A stretch of 64,000 nucleotides of DNA from Ignelater luminosus (taxonomy: Eukaryota > Arthropoda > Insecta > Coleoptera > Elateridae): NCBI GenBank assembly GCA_011009095.1, contig VTPC01091271.1, positions 92,127 to 156,126 of the forward strand, written 5' to 3'. The position numbers and the translations under genes were made by a program. Shown here piece after piece: positions 37,681-48,529 of the stretch. The notes under the pieces are model-generated. The model did no database searches. It had not been told where the DNA came from and was given only the letters and a program-made list of their open reading frames with translations. How positions within the stretch are numbered: position 1 is the stretch's first letter; each line of letters begins with the position of its first letter.

Positions 37681-40100
37681 TCAATAATAATAATCAAACT
37701 ACTGGTTAAACCAAAATAGCATATGCAATTGCATTAAATGGTCCCCCACAAAAAACACAAAAAAGCAACTTTGACACTACGACTTCGCGTGAGGCCTCTT
37801 ACGGTCGACGCACACTGACCCCGCACTTACGACGGTTCTTTCATAACTAACTGCTCTGCTAGCTATTAAATCCCTAAGATTTGGGTGTTTATATTTTGTA
37901 TTTTTTTGTTTTTGTGCAGCTGGGGGGTGTGAACGCTTTATGGCAGGGCAAACCCAAACGGTTAAATAATTTATTGCTTTTCAAATACAGTTCTTTCTTA
38001 GTTAAATGCTTAACAATTTAAAGACATTTAATACAGGCTTTTATAAAATACACAATATATGGAGGAAGGCAAAAGTGAATTCCACAACATACACAATATG
38101 TATACATAATTCATAATTAATACAGGAGTGTCAAGAAAAATCTTTACCAATTGGGTATCTATACGACGAAGTCCGTTAGAAATCTATAAAATATGATAAA
38201 TCAATACAGATAATATCATTCCCCACACTTCAAACTGCAAGGCTTTCTCTTTGCCACACTTTGATGCAGAAGACTGCTGAGATGCTGTTATGTTCTGTGT
38301 ATGCTATTTCACGGTTTCTTGGTAAATGATGACGTATATATGCATGCTTTCTAGCTGAAAAGGGCTCATAACTGCTTGCTGTGCATCTTTTTCTGAATTG
38401 TTTAGATTTGTTTTCTGATTTTCCAAATTGTTACTGTAGATGTTTCAAAACAGTTTTTTCTTGTAGTCGAACTTTTGAGATTTACTCATCCTTACATTTG
38501 TTTGATCCGTCTTTTCTATATTTCGTTTTTGTTGGAATAACTGTCTCTTTTCTGACGGTGTTATAAGAGTTATCTTTCGTATGAAGACTGCAAACTAAAA
38601 AGCGATTGCCGTTCAGTTAATCTAGTTTGCAAAACTATTGATTAGCAATCCGGACTGAATTCTCTCTCAAAACCAAAACCAAACCACCTTGCTCAAAAAA
38701 ACCTTCATAATAAAAGCGTCTTTAGATACTTTTAGTAATTCAGAGAACATTTTAAATTTAGCGACGTAACAACTGCCCCCGCAATGCCTGCAATACGGGA
38801 GGCCCTCTCACGGTCTCCTCGACGTTAGGATGTTAGGTTTTTTCTATATTCATATCTACTGAATCTACACAATCTGAGCGTTGGCGTTGTCCTGTAGAAG
38901 ATATTGCATTCAGAGAGAGAGCTTTTTGAAGAATCTGTGGTATGATAACGGTAATCGAAACACCAGGCGCTTTAACCATCGATATAGTGCTTACGATTCT
39001 GCACTTGTAGAGATTAAGATATATAAAAAGAATCAGTGATATGATTCAATAATAAATATTGAATACTATGTTGAAATAACATATCGATTCAAGTGTTTTC
39101 AAGCACAGCTGTGTATTGTCAGCAATGTAACCATGGTATGCCCAAAGGACTCGAGTTTCCTTTGCTTTGCTTAGGATGTCAATGTCATTAGAATTTAATT
39201 TAATAACTATAACAGAAAATTAATAAGGTTTTTTGACTCAATTCCTGACCGGCTGTCTGACTACATTACTTAATAGTGTTTTGCTTTTGATAGACCTTGT
39301 TATATATATATGTGCAGGTGTGGCAGTAGTGTAAATTTAGTTACTAATGTAAGTTAGGTTAGCCACTTAATTCGAAATGAACTATACACAGATAAGAAGG
39401 ATGTAGAATCCAAGATGGATGTCAATGTTTTTGTTATTACATTTCAATAATAAAATATATAAAATTAAACGCGGTTTTAATATCAAAACAGACCTACTAT
39501 CTCAAAGAAAGTTACCGTTAAGCAAAATAAGGATCAAAATAAGAAAATATATAACGCTCTAACTATGACATTACAACATCAAAAACAATATTTTGAGTTT
39601 CTAGGTTTCAGGGATTATTTTGTCAAGTTGGTGCTAATCAGGAAAAGAATCATTTGTTAATGCATTAATTGACATCACAACTAATCGAGTTATCTGGTTT
39701 TTCTAACCGCCAAACTTTGCCTGATTATTGAATGTCGTGCAGTTACATTTAGTGACTTGAAAAATGTTTTCTCAGTTTATATTTGTTAGGGTAAAAGTAT
39801 GTCGAAAGCGGCTTATTATTATATAGCTCTGTTTCTGCTCAAGAGATTTGTAGCTCGAAAACTCAAAAACGTTACTAACCATATTGGCATTTAAGCCACA
39901 ATATTATTTTACTGCATCTTATGGTGAAGATACTTTACAGGGTCGGGAGAAAAAAAAGCTGTAGCGAGTTCTAGCTTCGAATATTGAGTCAAGTAATAAG
40001 ATTAGAACTAAATTGTTTACATATTTAAATGCGTTAGGGAAAGCTCATAAATCAGCTTAGACAAGATTTCGCAGTGTGTAATTATCTCTGCTCTTAAAAT
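37681..40100. other. A/T-rich intergenic DNA, nothing recognised
   Basis: A small GC-rich spot at about 38770-38830 (CCCCCGCAATGCC, GGAGGCCCTCTCACGG) stands out but carries no frame. TA dinucleotide run at about 39301-39311. Confidence 0.35.
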
Positions 40101-40229
40101 CAACGATCGTTTGGGCACTGTCATCTAAGCGCAAAAAGTTTCGGATTATCATTTCGCTGAATGCATATCATGCCGACCACTAGGTGGTTTGAAAAACAGT
40201 ATCTGCTTCCATTCAAGAGTGTTTTGCTT

Positions 40230-41027
40230 TGATGTTAAACCAGCAGGGGTAGTAATGCCAACTGTATAGTTCACTAAAGATCTTAAGTTGTTGAAGGTTT
40301 TGCCGTTTAGAGCACGTTTTGAAATCTGACTATGTTAAATGGGTTATTGGACTAATGTCAAGAAGTTTCGTAGGAAGTTTTTCTGTTTTAACGGCGTGTG
40401 TGATCCGATAACCGTACATTTTTCACTTGAAAGTTTGATGAATTAAGGATCAATTTCAAGTTCTATAGTAGTGTCTAACATCTCGCCAATGACACTTGTT
40501 GTTTGACAAAGTCTTCCCTTCGAGTGTATCATAGGATAACACGTTTGTGTAGGGCACAAAACCAACCAGTTTAGCTTGTGACTTCTACCTTTCCAGACGC
40601 GTTAACATTACTTCTACAATCACTTCCAATGGCCTGAAGGCTTTTATCAATATCCTTCTTTTATGAGAAATCTACAAGATTAGTAGCAGCAACTTGTGTT
40701 AGTTTATCTACCTTTGAGCCTTTCTCGGAGTGAAGTGGTAGAGATATCATCTACATTGAATAGCCGCCAAAGAAGATGCAGTCAGTTTCACTCTTCTTAC
40801 AAAGCTGTCATAACTTTTTCTGGGACCCTCTTGACTTTATTGCAATCAACTACAAGTGTTTTGTTTTCTTCAGTCATCAAACTAGCAATAAAACAAGCGA
40901 CAGTGGTTATGACAGCTGTAGGACACAGATCAACTCCATACCTGCTTCTCTGCATTGGATGTCTTCGATGTAGTCCAATAGAATCAGTCTTGTCTCTTTG
41001 ATCTTTTGAAAACAGATTTGTTGTATG
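40230..41027 (-). pseudogene. Decayed copy of a repetitive insect protein family (unnamed)
   Basis: The minus frame 41030-40797 contains TAVITTVACFIASLMTEENK and VVDCNKVKRVPEKVMTAL, which I recognise as the (AIASA-LQD-G) ... (VIDRNKIRRER) region of a widespread uncharacterised protein found in many copies in insect genomes. Further down the same strand in other frames come IDKSLQAIGSDCRSNVNASG (family: LVAIGCDGTNVNTG) and TTSVIGEMLDTTIELEIDP (family: FSGEIGKLL--CE-LPVVDF). Order and spacing agree. Several frameshifts and stops interrupt it. Its biochemical role is unknown to me; multicopy occurrence suggests mobile-element origin. Recognition is from memory. Confidence 0.5.
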
Positions 41028-41030
41028 CAA

Positions 41031-41630
41031 TAACCTGCCATTATTTTGTTATTCTCTTTCCGTTGTTGGAACAAAATTTGTCACTTCTCTCAAGATACCA
41101 CCGCACCGGAAGCATTCTCTTTACTACTCCACCTGTCGCATCACCATCAATTAACTGAAAGATTCTGAAAGATTAGATATGTTAGGCAGCTCGCTTTGTT
41201 ACTTACTTTTAGTATTTTGGCGTTTCAATTTGAATATAATTTATCTGCATGTTGGCAGTAACGCAGAAAGCAAAGGAAAACGACCGGAAAGAACTGTTTT
41301 TAAACATCTTATTAAGTGTTTTATTGCAGGGAAGTACTAATATAATAATGAATTAGGAAACTAAATTATTACTTTTTTTCTTTATTTATTTTGTACTCGA
41401 AACCCATTGTTTCCTTTTTGGTTATTTCACGTTAGAATAAATATAAATATGTAAAAATGAATCATAATGTAATTAATAAAAATTTACATACAATTCCTTT
41501 TATGATGTAATTAAGTATTATTTTATTCTAATTATTACTTTTTCTCTTCTCTTATTAAAAAGTTTTCAAGTACGAATGTGTACTGCTTTATATAACAACT
41601 CGATATAAATAAAGCAACCAATAATAATAT
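41031..41630. other. A/T-rich intergenic DNA, nothing recognised
   Basis: No gene or repeat boundary seen. Confidence 0.35.
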
Positions 41631-41639
41631 AATAATTGT

Positions 41640-41850
41640 ATTAATGGGGCGCTTGCTGCGGCGGTGAAAGCGACCAACAGCAGCAGCAAGCTGTAGGCTG
41701 TGTCGACTGTTCTGCCTTATAAGGTTGCAGCTGTCACTCGTTATTTATAGCCATCACCAAGAGCCTCCAGAACGCGAGCTGCACTCACCATACATCTGCA
41801 GATACTTACAACAAACATGTTTTATAAAAACAATACGACTTAAATCTGTC
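41640..41850. promoter_or_regulatory. Composite CArG / E-box / MEF2-like element, possible minus-strand TATA promoter
   Basis: A GC-rich patch holds a perfect CArG box CCTTATAAGG (41715-41724), an E-box CAGCTG (41728-41733) and TTATTTATAG (41741-41750), which fits the MEF2 consensus YTAWWWWTAR. All lie within 36 bases. SRF, MyoD-type bHLH and MEF2 sites together are typical of muscle control regions. Alternatively TATAAATA on the minus strand (same bases as the MEF2 match) is a strong TATA box, with transcription then running toward 41700-41640. No coding frame starts nearby. Confidence 0.5.
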
Positions 41851-42890
41851 GATTAAAAACCAGGAACGTGTTCCCTCTTCTTAACCACAAACAAACAGTA
41901 TTACGTTTGAACACCCTCGCTCGCATTTCTCAATTGCATTTTCTGAATATTATACTAGGACAGAATTTCTATATTTATCTATTACTGAATTTGAAATAAA
42001 AAGAGGTGACAGGTGATTCCTCTATTACATTCTTTGCAGTTTTTTTCTCCTCGCATGACCTTATTGGGATTTCCTTCTTTTTTATACGTATTACTTTGCA
42101 TTGGATCTTTGAAATTAAACAATAAGAGAAAAAGTAAATTCGGAAAAGAGCGAATGGTAATGGTCCTAGTGACCTGTTTTAATAGTAGATACCCAATTGA
42201 ATAATATTAAAAAAGAGAGGAATTTAGATACCTGTATATGAAAGATAATGAAGTTATTTTCGTAGTTAATATCGCGTTACTAATAGTAAATATAGATCAG
42301 TTAGAATAATTTATTATTGCTGTTTGTTTTTCGATCACTTTATGTATTGGAGTGCATACACTATATAGTTATATAACAACTAAGGTTGCATTGACTTCTA
42401 TTGTATATTGCTGGCACTTTTCCTTGTGAGTCATTTTCTTAATAATTATTTGCAATGGAAATAAGCATAATGACGTAAATATTGCAAGATAGGAGGGCAT
42501 TACCTTGAATTTTACAAAATTTAATTCCGTTATGGTTTATAGCTCATCGTAAATAGTACTATTTAGTTGCCTTGCACATTAACAATTATGTTAAACACAC
42601 GATAAGGATAACTTTAGAAATTAAGTAGTAATTACTATTACGTGTTGGGAAGGAGTAGTTTGCCTTTTTAATCTTTTATTGAATGGATGGTAACTATTTA
42701 CCATGTTGGTTGCGTTCACTAAAAGACTTTAGTGTGCTGTAGTATCTTCCATACAATATTATTAACTGTCATTATCTTTTGTAATACTTAGTCTATTTAA
42801 TTATCCAAATTAAACAGTAAAACGGATTAAATAATCGCTCTTATACATATCAACTTTTTCCTGTATATAAAACTGCAAAGAATGTTATAA
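41851..42890. other. A/T-rich intergenic DNA, nothing recognised
   Basis: Frame 42013-42204 has no domain. No repeats of note. Confidence 0.35.
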
Positions 42891-43582
42891 GCTAAGAGGT
42901 TGTTTAAGGAGATCCACGCGAAGTAGTCAGATTTTTAAAACTTCTTAAAAATTTGTCAACTTAATCTAGATAGTCTAATAATTAATAAAAAAATTTAAAA
43001 ACAGTAGGTTTCCGGGATATTTTATAAAATAATTAGTTTTGAAAATGGTAATTTTTACATGTAGGTAAATGGAGATTCCACCAACCGTGTATTTGATTAA
43101 GAATTTAATGCAATTAACGATTTTAAAAAAATTTTATTTTTATTGAATTTGATTGAAAAAATAATAAGCTTTCGGTTAAAACAAAAAAAAATGGAGGTTT
43201 CCGGACATATTACGGAGATATTTGATATTTTTTATGAAAAATCATAAGGAACTTCCGGTTTTTGAAGTCTTGTGTTTGACTTGGCAACACCGCTTGCGCA
43301 GTAAGCCGGCGCATAAGTAACCGCGGTTTTTTAAACACTATATTATCTGTCATTTTAGTTAGACAGTAAACAAGATTTTTTTCAATTAAAGCAAATTAAA
43401 AATACAAAGATACTCACAATTAAAAACTGGCAATTATCTAATCGATAAGTAAAGAATATAATTTAATTAACAAGATTATGGAAATAAAATAATAAATTTA
43501 TTTATAAAAAATATACATTTGTGCACAACTTAAAAATTAAGTAATAATTAATAATACAAATTTTCACGGATATAATTAAAAA

Positions 43583-44132
43583 TTAGAACAAAATTTTTAT
43601 TTTTTTTTCGCGCTCACCAAGTCTATCAACAATTGCCTTGATTGTTTTTTCATTTTTTGTAACACGTGGTTTATTATTTATGTTTTCTGCTAGCAACATT
43701 TTTACACTATCATAACCGCCGAATTGAAATGCTTTTTTTAAAGTTGTCAAATTTATTCGACCCAGAGCAATTTTAGATGCAATAACCGACGTTACAGCTC
43801 CTTTAAAGTACTTCTTCAACGCTCTATCCGCCAAAATGAAAGGCGTGCTTTTCGCCATAGATATAATTTTATCGTTAGGAACATTAATTTTATCAATTAA
43901 TGTTGATAAAATTTTAATATCTTGCGCTGCATTATGAAGTCCTTCGGTAAATTCAGGTCCTAAAAAATCTCGAGCTAAATCTTCTACTTTGAATGATTGT
44001 TTTTCTTCTTGTCGTTTTGTTAAGAAGTTTTTAAAAATTGTCAAAGTATCAGCAAAACCAACAACCGTTTTTTTAAATTGTTCCATCATTTTGTATTGAA
44101 ATAAATATCTCAATATTATTGGAAAGTCAAAC
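43583..44132 (-). CDS. 3'-terminal exon of a DEDDh exonuclease with PML-C-like tail
   Basis: This is the best intact non-transposase frame in the window. It has no stop over 180 codons and ends at TAA (43583-43585), with an AATAAA signal on the minus strand at 43502-43497. It most likely starts at a splice acceptor (TTTTCTAG ending at 44133), because sequence before the first ATG (44089) is already family-like: RFDFPIILRYLF carries the ExoII Asp. Then come VVGFADTLTIFKNFL, an LARDFLG segment and LHNAAQDIKIL, whose H-x4-D is the ExoIII motif of DEDDh 3'-5' exonucleases. The tail IALGRINLTTLKKAFQFGG and NKPRVTKNEKTI fits the helical region after the exonuclease fold in PML-C-type proteins. The ExoI D-x-E motif would lie upstream, in or beyond the N gap. 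It is expected to trim nucleic acid 3' ends. Host or transposon ownership is undecided. Confidence 0.65.
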
Positions 44133-44231
44133 CTAGAAAACACGTAATTATTGAATTATAAATTACAAAAAAAAAGATTACTAAAATTTATAACGATATT
44201 TGAAGACAAATTATAACAACAATATTTACCT

Positions 44232-44631
44232 NNNNNNNNNNNNNNNNNNNNNNNNNNNNNNNNNNNNNNNNNNNNNNNNNNNNNNNNNNNNNNNNNNNNN
44301 NNNNNNNNNNNNNNNNNNNNNNNNNNNNNNNNNNNNNNNNNNNNNNNNNNNNNNNNNNNNNNNNNNNNNNNNNNNNNNNNNNNNNNNNNNNNNNNNNNNN
44401 NNNNNNNNNNNNNNNNNNNNNNNNNNNNNNNNNNNNNNNNNNNNNNNNNNNNNNNNNNNNNNNNNNNNNNNNNNNNNNNNNNNNNNNNNNNNNNNNNNNN
44501 NNNNNNNNNNNNNNNNNNNNNNNNNNNNNNNNNNNNNNNNNNNNNNNNNNNNNNNNNNNNNNNNNNNNNNNNNNNNNNNNNNNNNNNNNNNNNNNNNNNN
44601 NNNNNNNNNNNNNNNNNNNNNNNNNNNNNNN
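44232..44631. other. Assembly gap (400 N)
   Basis: Exactly 400 N. It covers the place where the 5' exon(s) of the exonuclease gene should be. Confidence 0.95.
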
Positions 44632-44806
44632 TTAAATGTTAATAATTATTTAATGAGTGAATTTTTCGGAAATTTTGATAAAAAGTTTCTCAATTAATTT
44701 GAAAATTAATTTTCAAATGCATAATAGAAGAATCCCTAAGTATTATTTTCTAATAGACATTCTTTATACTAGGGGGGTACTTGGATCTCCTTAAAAAACA
44801 TACCTT

Positions 44807-46730
44807 TGTTTCAAGAAATGCCTTAGATCAAACAGCTTTAGCAATCTAGGTTATTAGGTTTTGTTGTAACTATCATTAGTTCTGTTAATTACCTACCTAT
44901 TTACGCATTACAAGGCCTTGTAATTCTTGCCATATATTGTAAACTCAATTCATGGACACACTGTATATGCAAGTTGAAATTTACTTTTAATAATTTCTTT
45001 TAGCATCTTCTCACTTCTGAATAAAGTGTGATTCATATCATCTAGAAACAAACTGAATAAGACCTTTAAGTTAATTAAATTGTGTAACGACTGCATTCTT
45101 TTTATAAAGGGAAATAGTCGATTCGTAAAATATAGCTGACTTGGATTTTCAATGTCAAGTATTAATTATTTCTTCAGTTTGTGTTTTGAACTTTGGTACT
45201 AAGACGAACACATAGACGTAGCAAGCGAGATGCAAGAGGATGCATTTATACTTTCCTGTGTGGAGAACATTTCCAGAAATCTAACAGTAGATTGTGCTAA
45301 AGACCTAAAGTTCATTTAGTACCAATTTGTCCATCTGACAGCTTTTTTCCGTCTTATTGGAATGACGACTACAAAATAATAAAGGAACACGAAATAAAGA
45401 CCATTGATAATACAAAAGGTCTTTTATGCTAGCTGGTAGAATGCCAAGTTACAACATGGTTTAAATTCTGATAACATAAAATTGAGCTCCACATGTTGTT
45501 CTTCATAGAACTCTAGACTAAGAGGTTAAAGACTGAAGACTAGCAATTAAGAAAATTTCAAAGACAAGAGACCTTCCCTCATTTCATTTCGCTCAGCGGC
45601 CCATTTAATCAAACGGTCTTTGAGCTCAGATCGGATCCAAGGACTGCTAAGGTCTTAAGGGAATTCTAATATTTTGCTGGTCCAATTCATCCCTTTTTGT
45701 AAATACATTCTTGCATCTTACTATTGTCACTTGTCTTATTTAATAATAAACGAAATGCAACTTATTATTGGATAAGCGTTGCAAACTCTCAAGGGTCGGG
45801 AAACATACAAGAAAGGGATATTTTTAAATTGAACACCCTCTAATGGAAAATACTTTTTCCCGTAGAAGTTATTATGAAACTACACCTGTCGATGTTTCCG
45901 ACCTTGTACAAACACACTTCTGCTGCTAAAAGTTGCTTTACTTCGGTTTGTTTTCGTTTTGATAATATTTCTTGACAGTTTTGATTCTTAGCTTCAGGAC
46001 TGGTTTCAAAACTTAGTGTATTCTATGGAAAAATTAGATTTTTACAAACTTCCATTCCATATGAGACAATGCAGGGCAAGCAGTCGACTTACTAGTTTAA
46101 CATCTAAAGCCAATTCTACTTAGCTTGATCGGTGTTTTGGGCTTTGAGTCTAAACAGCTGTAGGAAGATGCACCGTGGAGGATACCAACAAGATCTAGAA
46201 TTCAGTTGCAATAACCATTAGGGTTTTCAAGTCTTTGATTGCTTTAATCATATGCTTCAGGTAATTCAACAGAAAAAAGTTTGTTTAGGTTAGATAAGAG
46301 ACTGTTGTAGTCAGGTATTGAAATCTCTTTTTCCTATCATTGATGGATAGGCAGAAGTTTAACTGTTAATTCTAAAATTGGAAATGAAACAAAACTTGTT
46401 AAAATTGATTTCGAAACACTGAGATTTGAGCACAAAAATGAAAGAATTGTTCACTTTTTCAGCAACATGCAAAAAGGGAGATGTTTGATCGCGTTACTTT
46501 TGTTAATAGAAAATGTCATCTTAAAGAAACATATCAGATTTGGTAAGGTCTTTGTGTTTCATTTCTTCATTTGCTCATTCTGCTTTTGTTCATGAAGGCA
46601 ACATCATCAATAATAATAATAGTAAAAAAACCATGAAGATAAAGAAAATGACTTTGAGTTTTAGTGCTCACCAGGATAATCACTATCTGATTCCCCAATC
46701 ACATTAATAAATGATGAGTAAAAAAGTCCT
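44807..46730. other. Mostly unassigned; weak THAP-like scrap near 45.2 kb
   Basis: At 45230-45330 on the plus strand one frame reads CIYTFLCGEHFQKSNSRLC then a stop and RPKVHLVPICPS; the C-x-EHF...VP pattern resembles the end of a THAP zinc finger, a DNA-binding domain found in P/Kolobok-type transposases and host genes. It is too short and broken to call. A GGACACACTGTATATGC near 44953 resembles a mariner right end without partner. Nothing else recognised. Confidence 0.25.
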
Positions 46731-46733
46731 TAG

Positions 46734-47330
46734 TTAGCTCTGCTTCTCTTTGGTATTGGTTACGGCTCGGCTGTTCAAAACAAGATAAAAGATACTTTAC
46801 TACATATTTCTTTAAAAGTTACAGTTTGGTGTATTTTTCTTAAGTGGTACTGATCAAAAGTTGTCGAATTCTATACTACATCTCCTTACTTTTGCAAACA
46901 TTATGAAAATTTAAACTTGATGTGTGATGACGATTATCATTGTTATTTCTGCTATGAAGCAGCAGTAGTCAGTACAGACTTACGTCTCTTTCGTCATGGA
47001 GGTTAATTTCAAGATACGGTGTGTAATTCGTTCATTTTCTTCCCGAGAACAGAGAAAATGAGGCTTCTTCTTCTGAAAATTGAATTGTTGACTGGTGTCA
47101 GACTGATACCTTATGACTAGAGGAGCGCTATTGAAAACTTCTTCCAGGTCTGGGACGTGTACAAAGAGGATGACAAGAGGATATTTGAAGTTGATCTTGA
47201 GTTTCCATGGCAGAACTTCCACAAAAGTATTCCAGTCCGGTGTTTGGAGTGGAAGTGATTCAATCGTAGCTGACGCATTGCCCTCTCTCTTAGGCAAAGC
47301 AGTTTCTAGGACGATACCTTGGTAGTCCAT
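46734..47330 (-). CDS. Candidate small two-exon host gene, unknown product
   Basis: Exon 1 runs from the ATG at 47330 to 46984 and ends at a consensus donor (GAC|GTAAGT). An intron of 213 bases (46983-46771) ends in TTTGAACAG, and exon 2 (46770-46734) adds ACRAVTNTKEK-type residues to a TAA. The joined product would be 127 residues; without splicing the frame stops at once in the donor, giving 116. Codons use many C/G third positions, unlike the A/T-rich background, and the frame is free of stops. The protein is hydrophilic with a central VILFVHVPDLEEVF strand-like stretch, no signal peptide and no domain I recognise. The start follows an A-rich AAAAATGG context. A TATA box lies about 100 bases upstream. 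Confidence 0.5.
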
Positions 47331-47431
47331 TTTTTTTATTTTTGAAATTAATCTCTCATCTCAACTCTTGATAAAGAACAAACAACAATAATATTGTCTG
47401 TTGTCCATGACGGTGCTAAGGAAAACGAAGA

Positions 47432-47438
47432 TTTTATA
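47432..47438 (-). promoter_or_regulatory. TATA box of the candidate gene
   Basis: TATAAAA on the minus strand, in GGCTATAAAATC, lies 102-108 bases upstream of the proposed start codon. Transcription would begin about 30 bases downstream, near 47405, leaving a short 5' leader. A second ATG at 47408-47406 opens a 15-codon upstream frame if included in the transcript. Confidence 0.4.
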
Positions 47439-47986
47439 GCCAGCAATACAATGGCCCAACTAACTATCACTGCTTCCCCACAAAATCCAGGGTTTTTAAA
47501 CATCTAACACATAAACATATAAATTATATTCTTTTGTTATTTAAAAAGTTTTTATTTCTGTTATTATACAGTTACACGGTGAACAATTTCTTTTGACGTT
47601 TTGATCTCATTTTAATTGTTATAGCCATATAAATGGTTTTTGTATTGTATAGGTATTGTAGCAAAAACCCCAGGAGCTTTAGATGTAAGGTTTTTGTTTT
47701 TACCAACCCTGTACGTCCCTCACGTCTTAATCATCATTCACATTCACTATGTATTTGTGGTGTTTTTCTCAGTTTTTCTTTTCATTTCGTTTATTCAATC
47801 AGACTTTAGAATTAATAATTGCTTCTGACAAACGCTTTGGTTTATTTTTTTATAGTCCGTAGTTGAGACAAGACTACACTCCGGCTTGCGATAAACTGTA
47901 ATAAAAACTAAAGTGTTGTCTGAATTGTGTCCTCAGTATGGTATAAAGTAACTTCTCTGCATACAATAAATTAGAAGAGATTTCGT

Positions 47987-48277
47987 TCACTGATTTGATT
48001 TGTTGGTGGTTCGCACTATGCACTCCGAGTTGACAGATTTGTTTATCGAGCCAATGATATCGTCGCAATAAAATATGAACAATAGCGGCGGTAGGATTGA
48101 GTCCTGTGGGACGTTAGCGCGCTTCTTGTGTGTTTGGAAGACTGTAATTGGGTACAGTGTAATATTGGCGGGTAACAAAAACCAGACAGTGGTACTACGA
48201 TACGTAAAGTATATTCTAGACCACTTTTGCGTAGGTGTCTCACCTTCAAACGCGGCCATCCTCGTGTTAGCTGGCAA
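47987..48277 (-). pseudogene. Possible scrap of a LINE reverse transcriptase
   Basis: The minus frame reads NVPQDSILPPLLFIFYCDDI, close to the conserved (G)VPQGSVLGPLLF-IY-ND(I) block of Jockey-like non-LTR reverse transcriptases. About 20 residues later the sequence diverges before the expected YADD box. Upstream residues are only weakly RT-like. It is a short decayed fragment; expected function was copying LINE RNA into DNA at the target site. Confidence 0.45.
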
Positions 48278-48529
48278 AGGAATTAGAATGGAACTCTAGT
48301 GTTCAGTAGGAACATGGTAAGTTAAGTACGTATCTTTATGGGTTAAAGAGCCATATTGTATTGGTGTGAAATCACAGAAAAGGGGCTTTAGTGAACATGG
48401 ATGTTGAAGGTGCCCATGAATTTTTGCTTTATGAGTGTCATATTTCGATACTAATAGTTTCCGGAATTTTTTATATGTTCTGCGTATAAGCAATGTGTTG
48501 AACTTAAGTGCTGCATATATTTTAAATAA

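Larger units (their letters stand above)
42897..44806 (-). mobile_element. TIR-bounded element carrying an exonuclease exon; class unknown
   Basis: AGGTTGTTTAAGGAGATCCA at 42897-42916 is mirrored at about 44783-44806 (TGGATCTCCTTAAA then AAACATACCT), giving a 14-base exact core and a gapped outer match. No clear target-site duplication was found. Inside are an open exonuclease exon on the minus strand, repeated GG(A/T)TTCCGG-type motifs (43005, 43192, 43253) and a 400-N gap. The span is about 1.9 kb as assembled, the gap length being nominal. It may be an internally deleted DNA transposon; chance TIRs around a host gene cannot be excluded. Confidence 0.45.

Noticed and set aside
45230-45430. 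THAP-like fragment
   Set aside because: Only a C-x-EHF...VP resemblance in a frame interrupted by a stop; N-terminal Cys pair not found.
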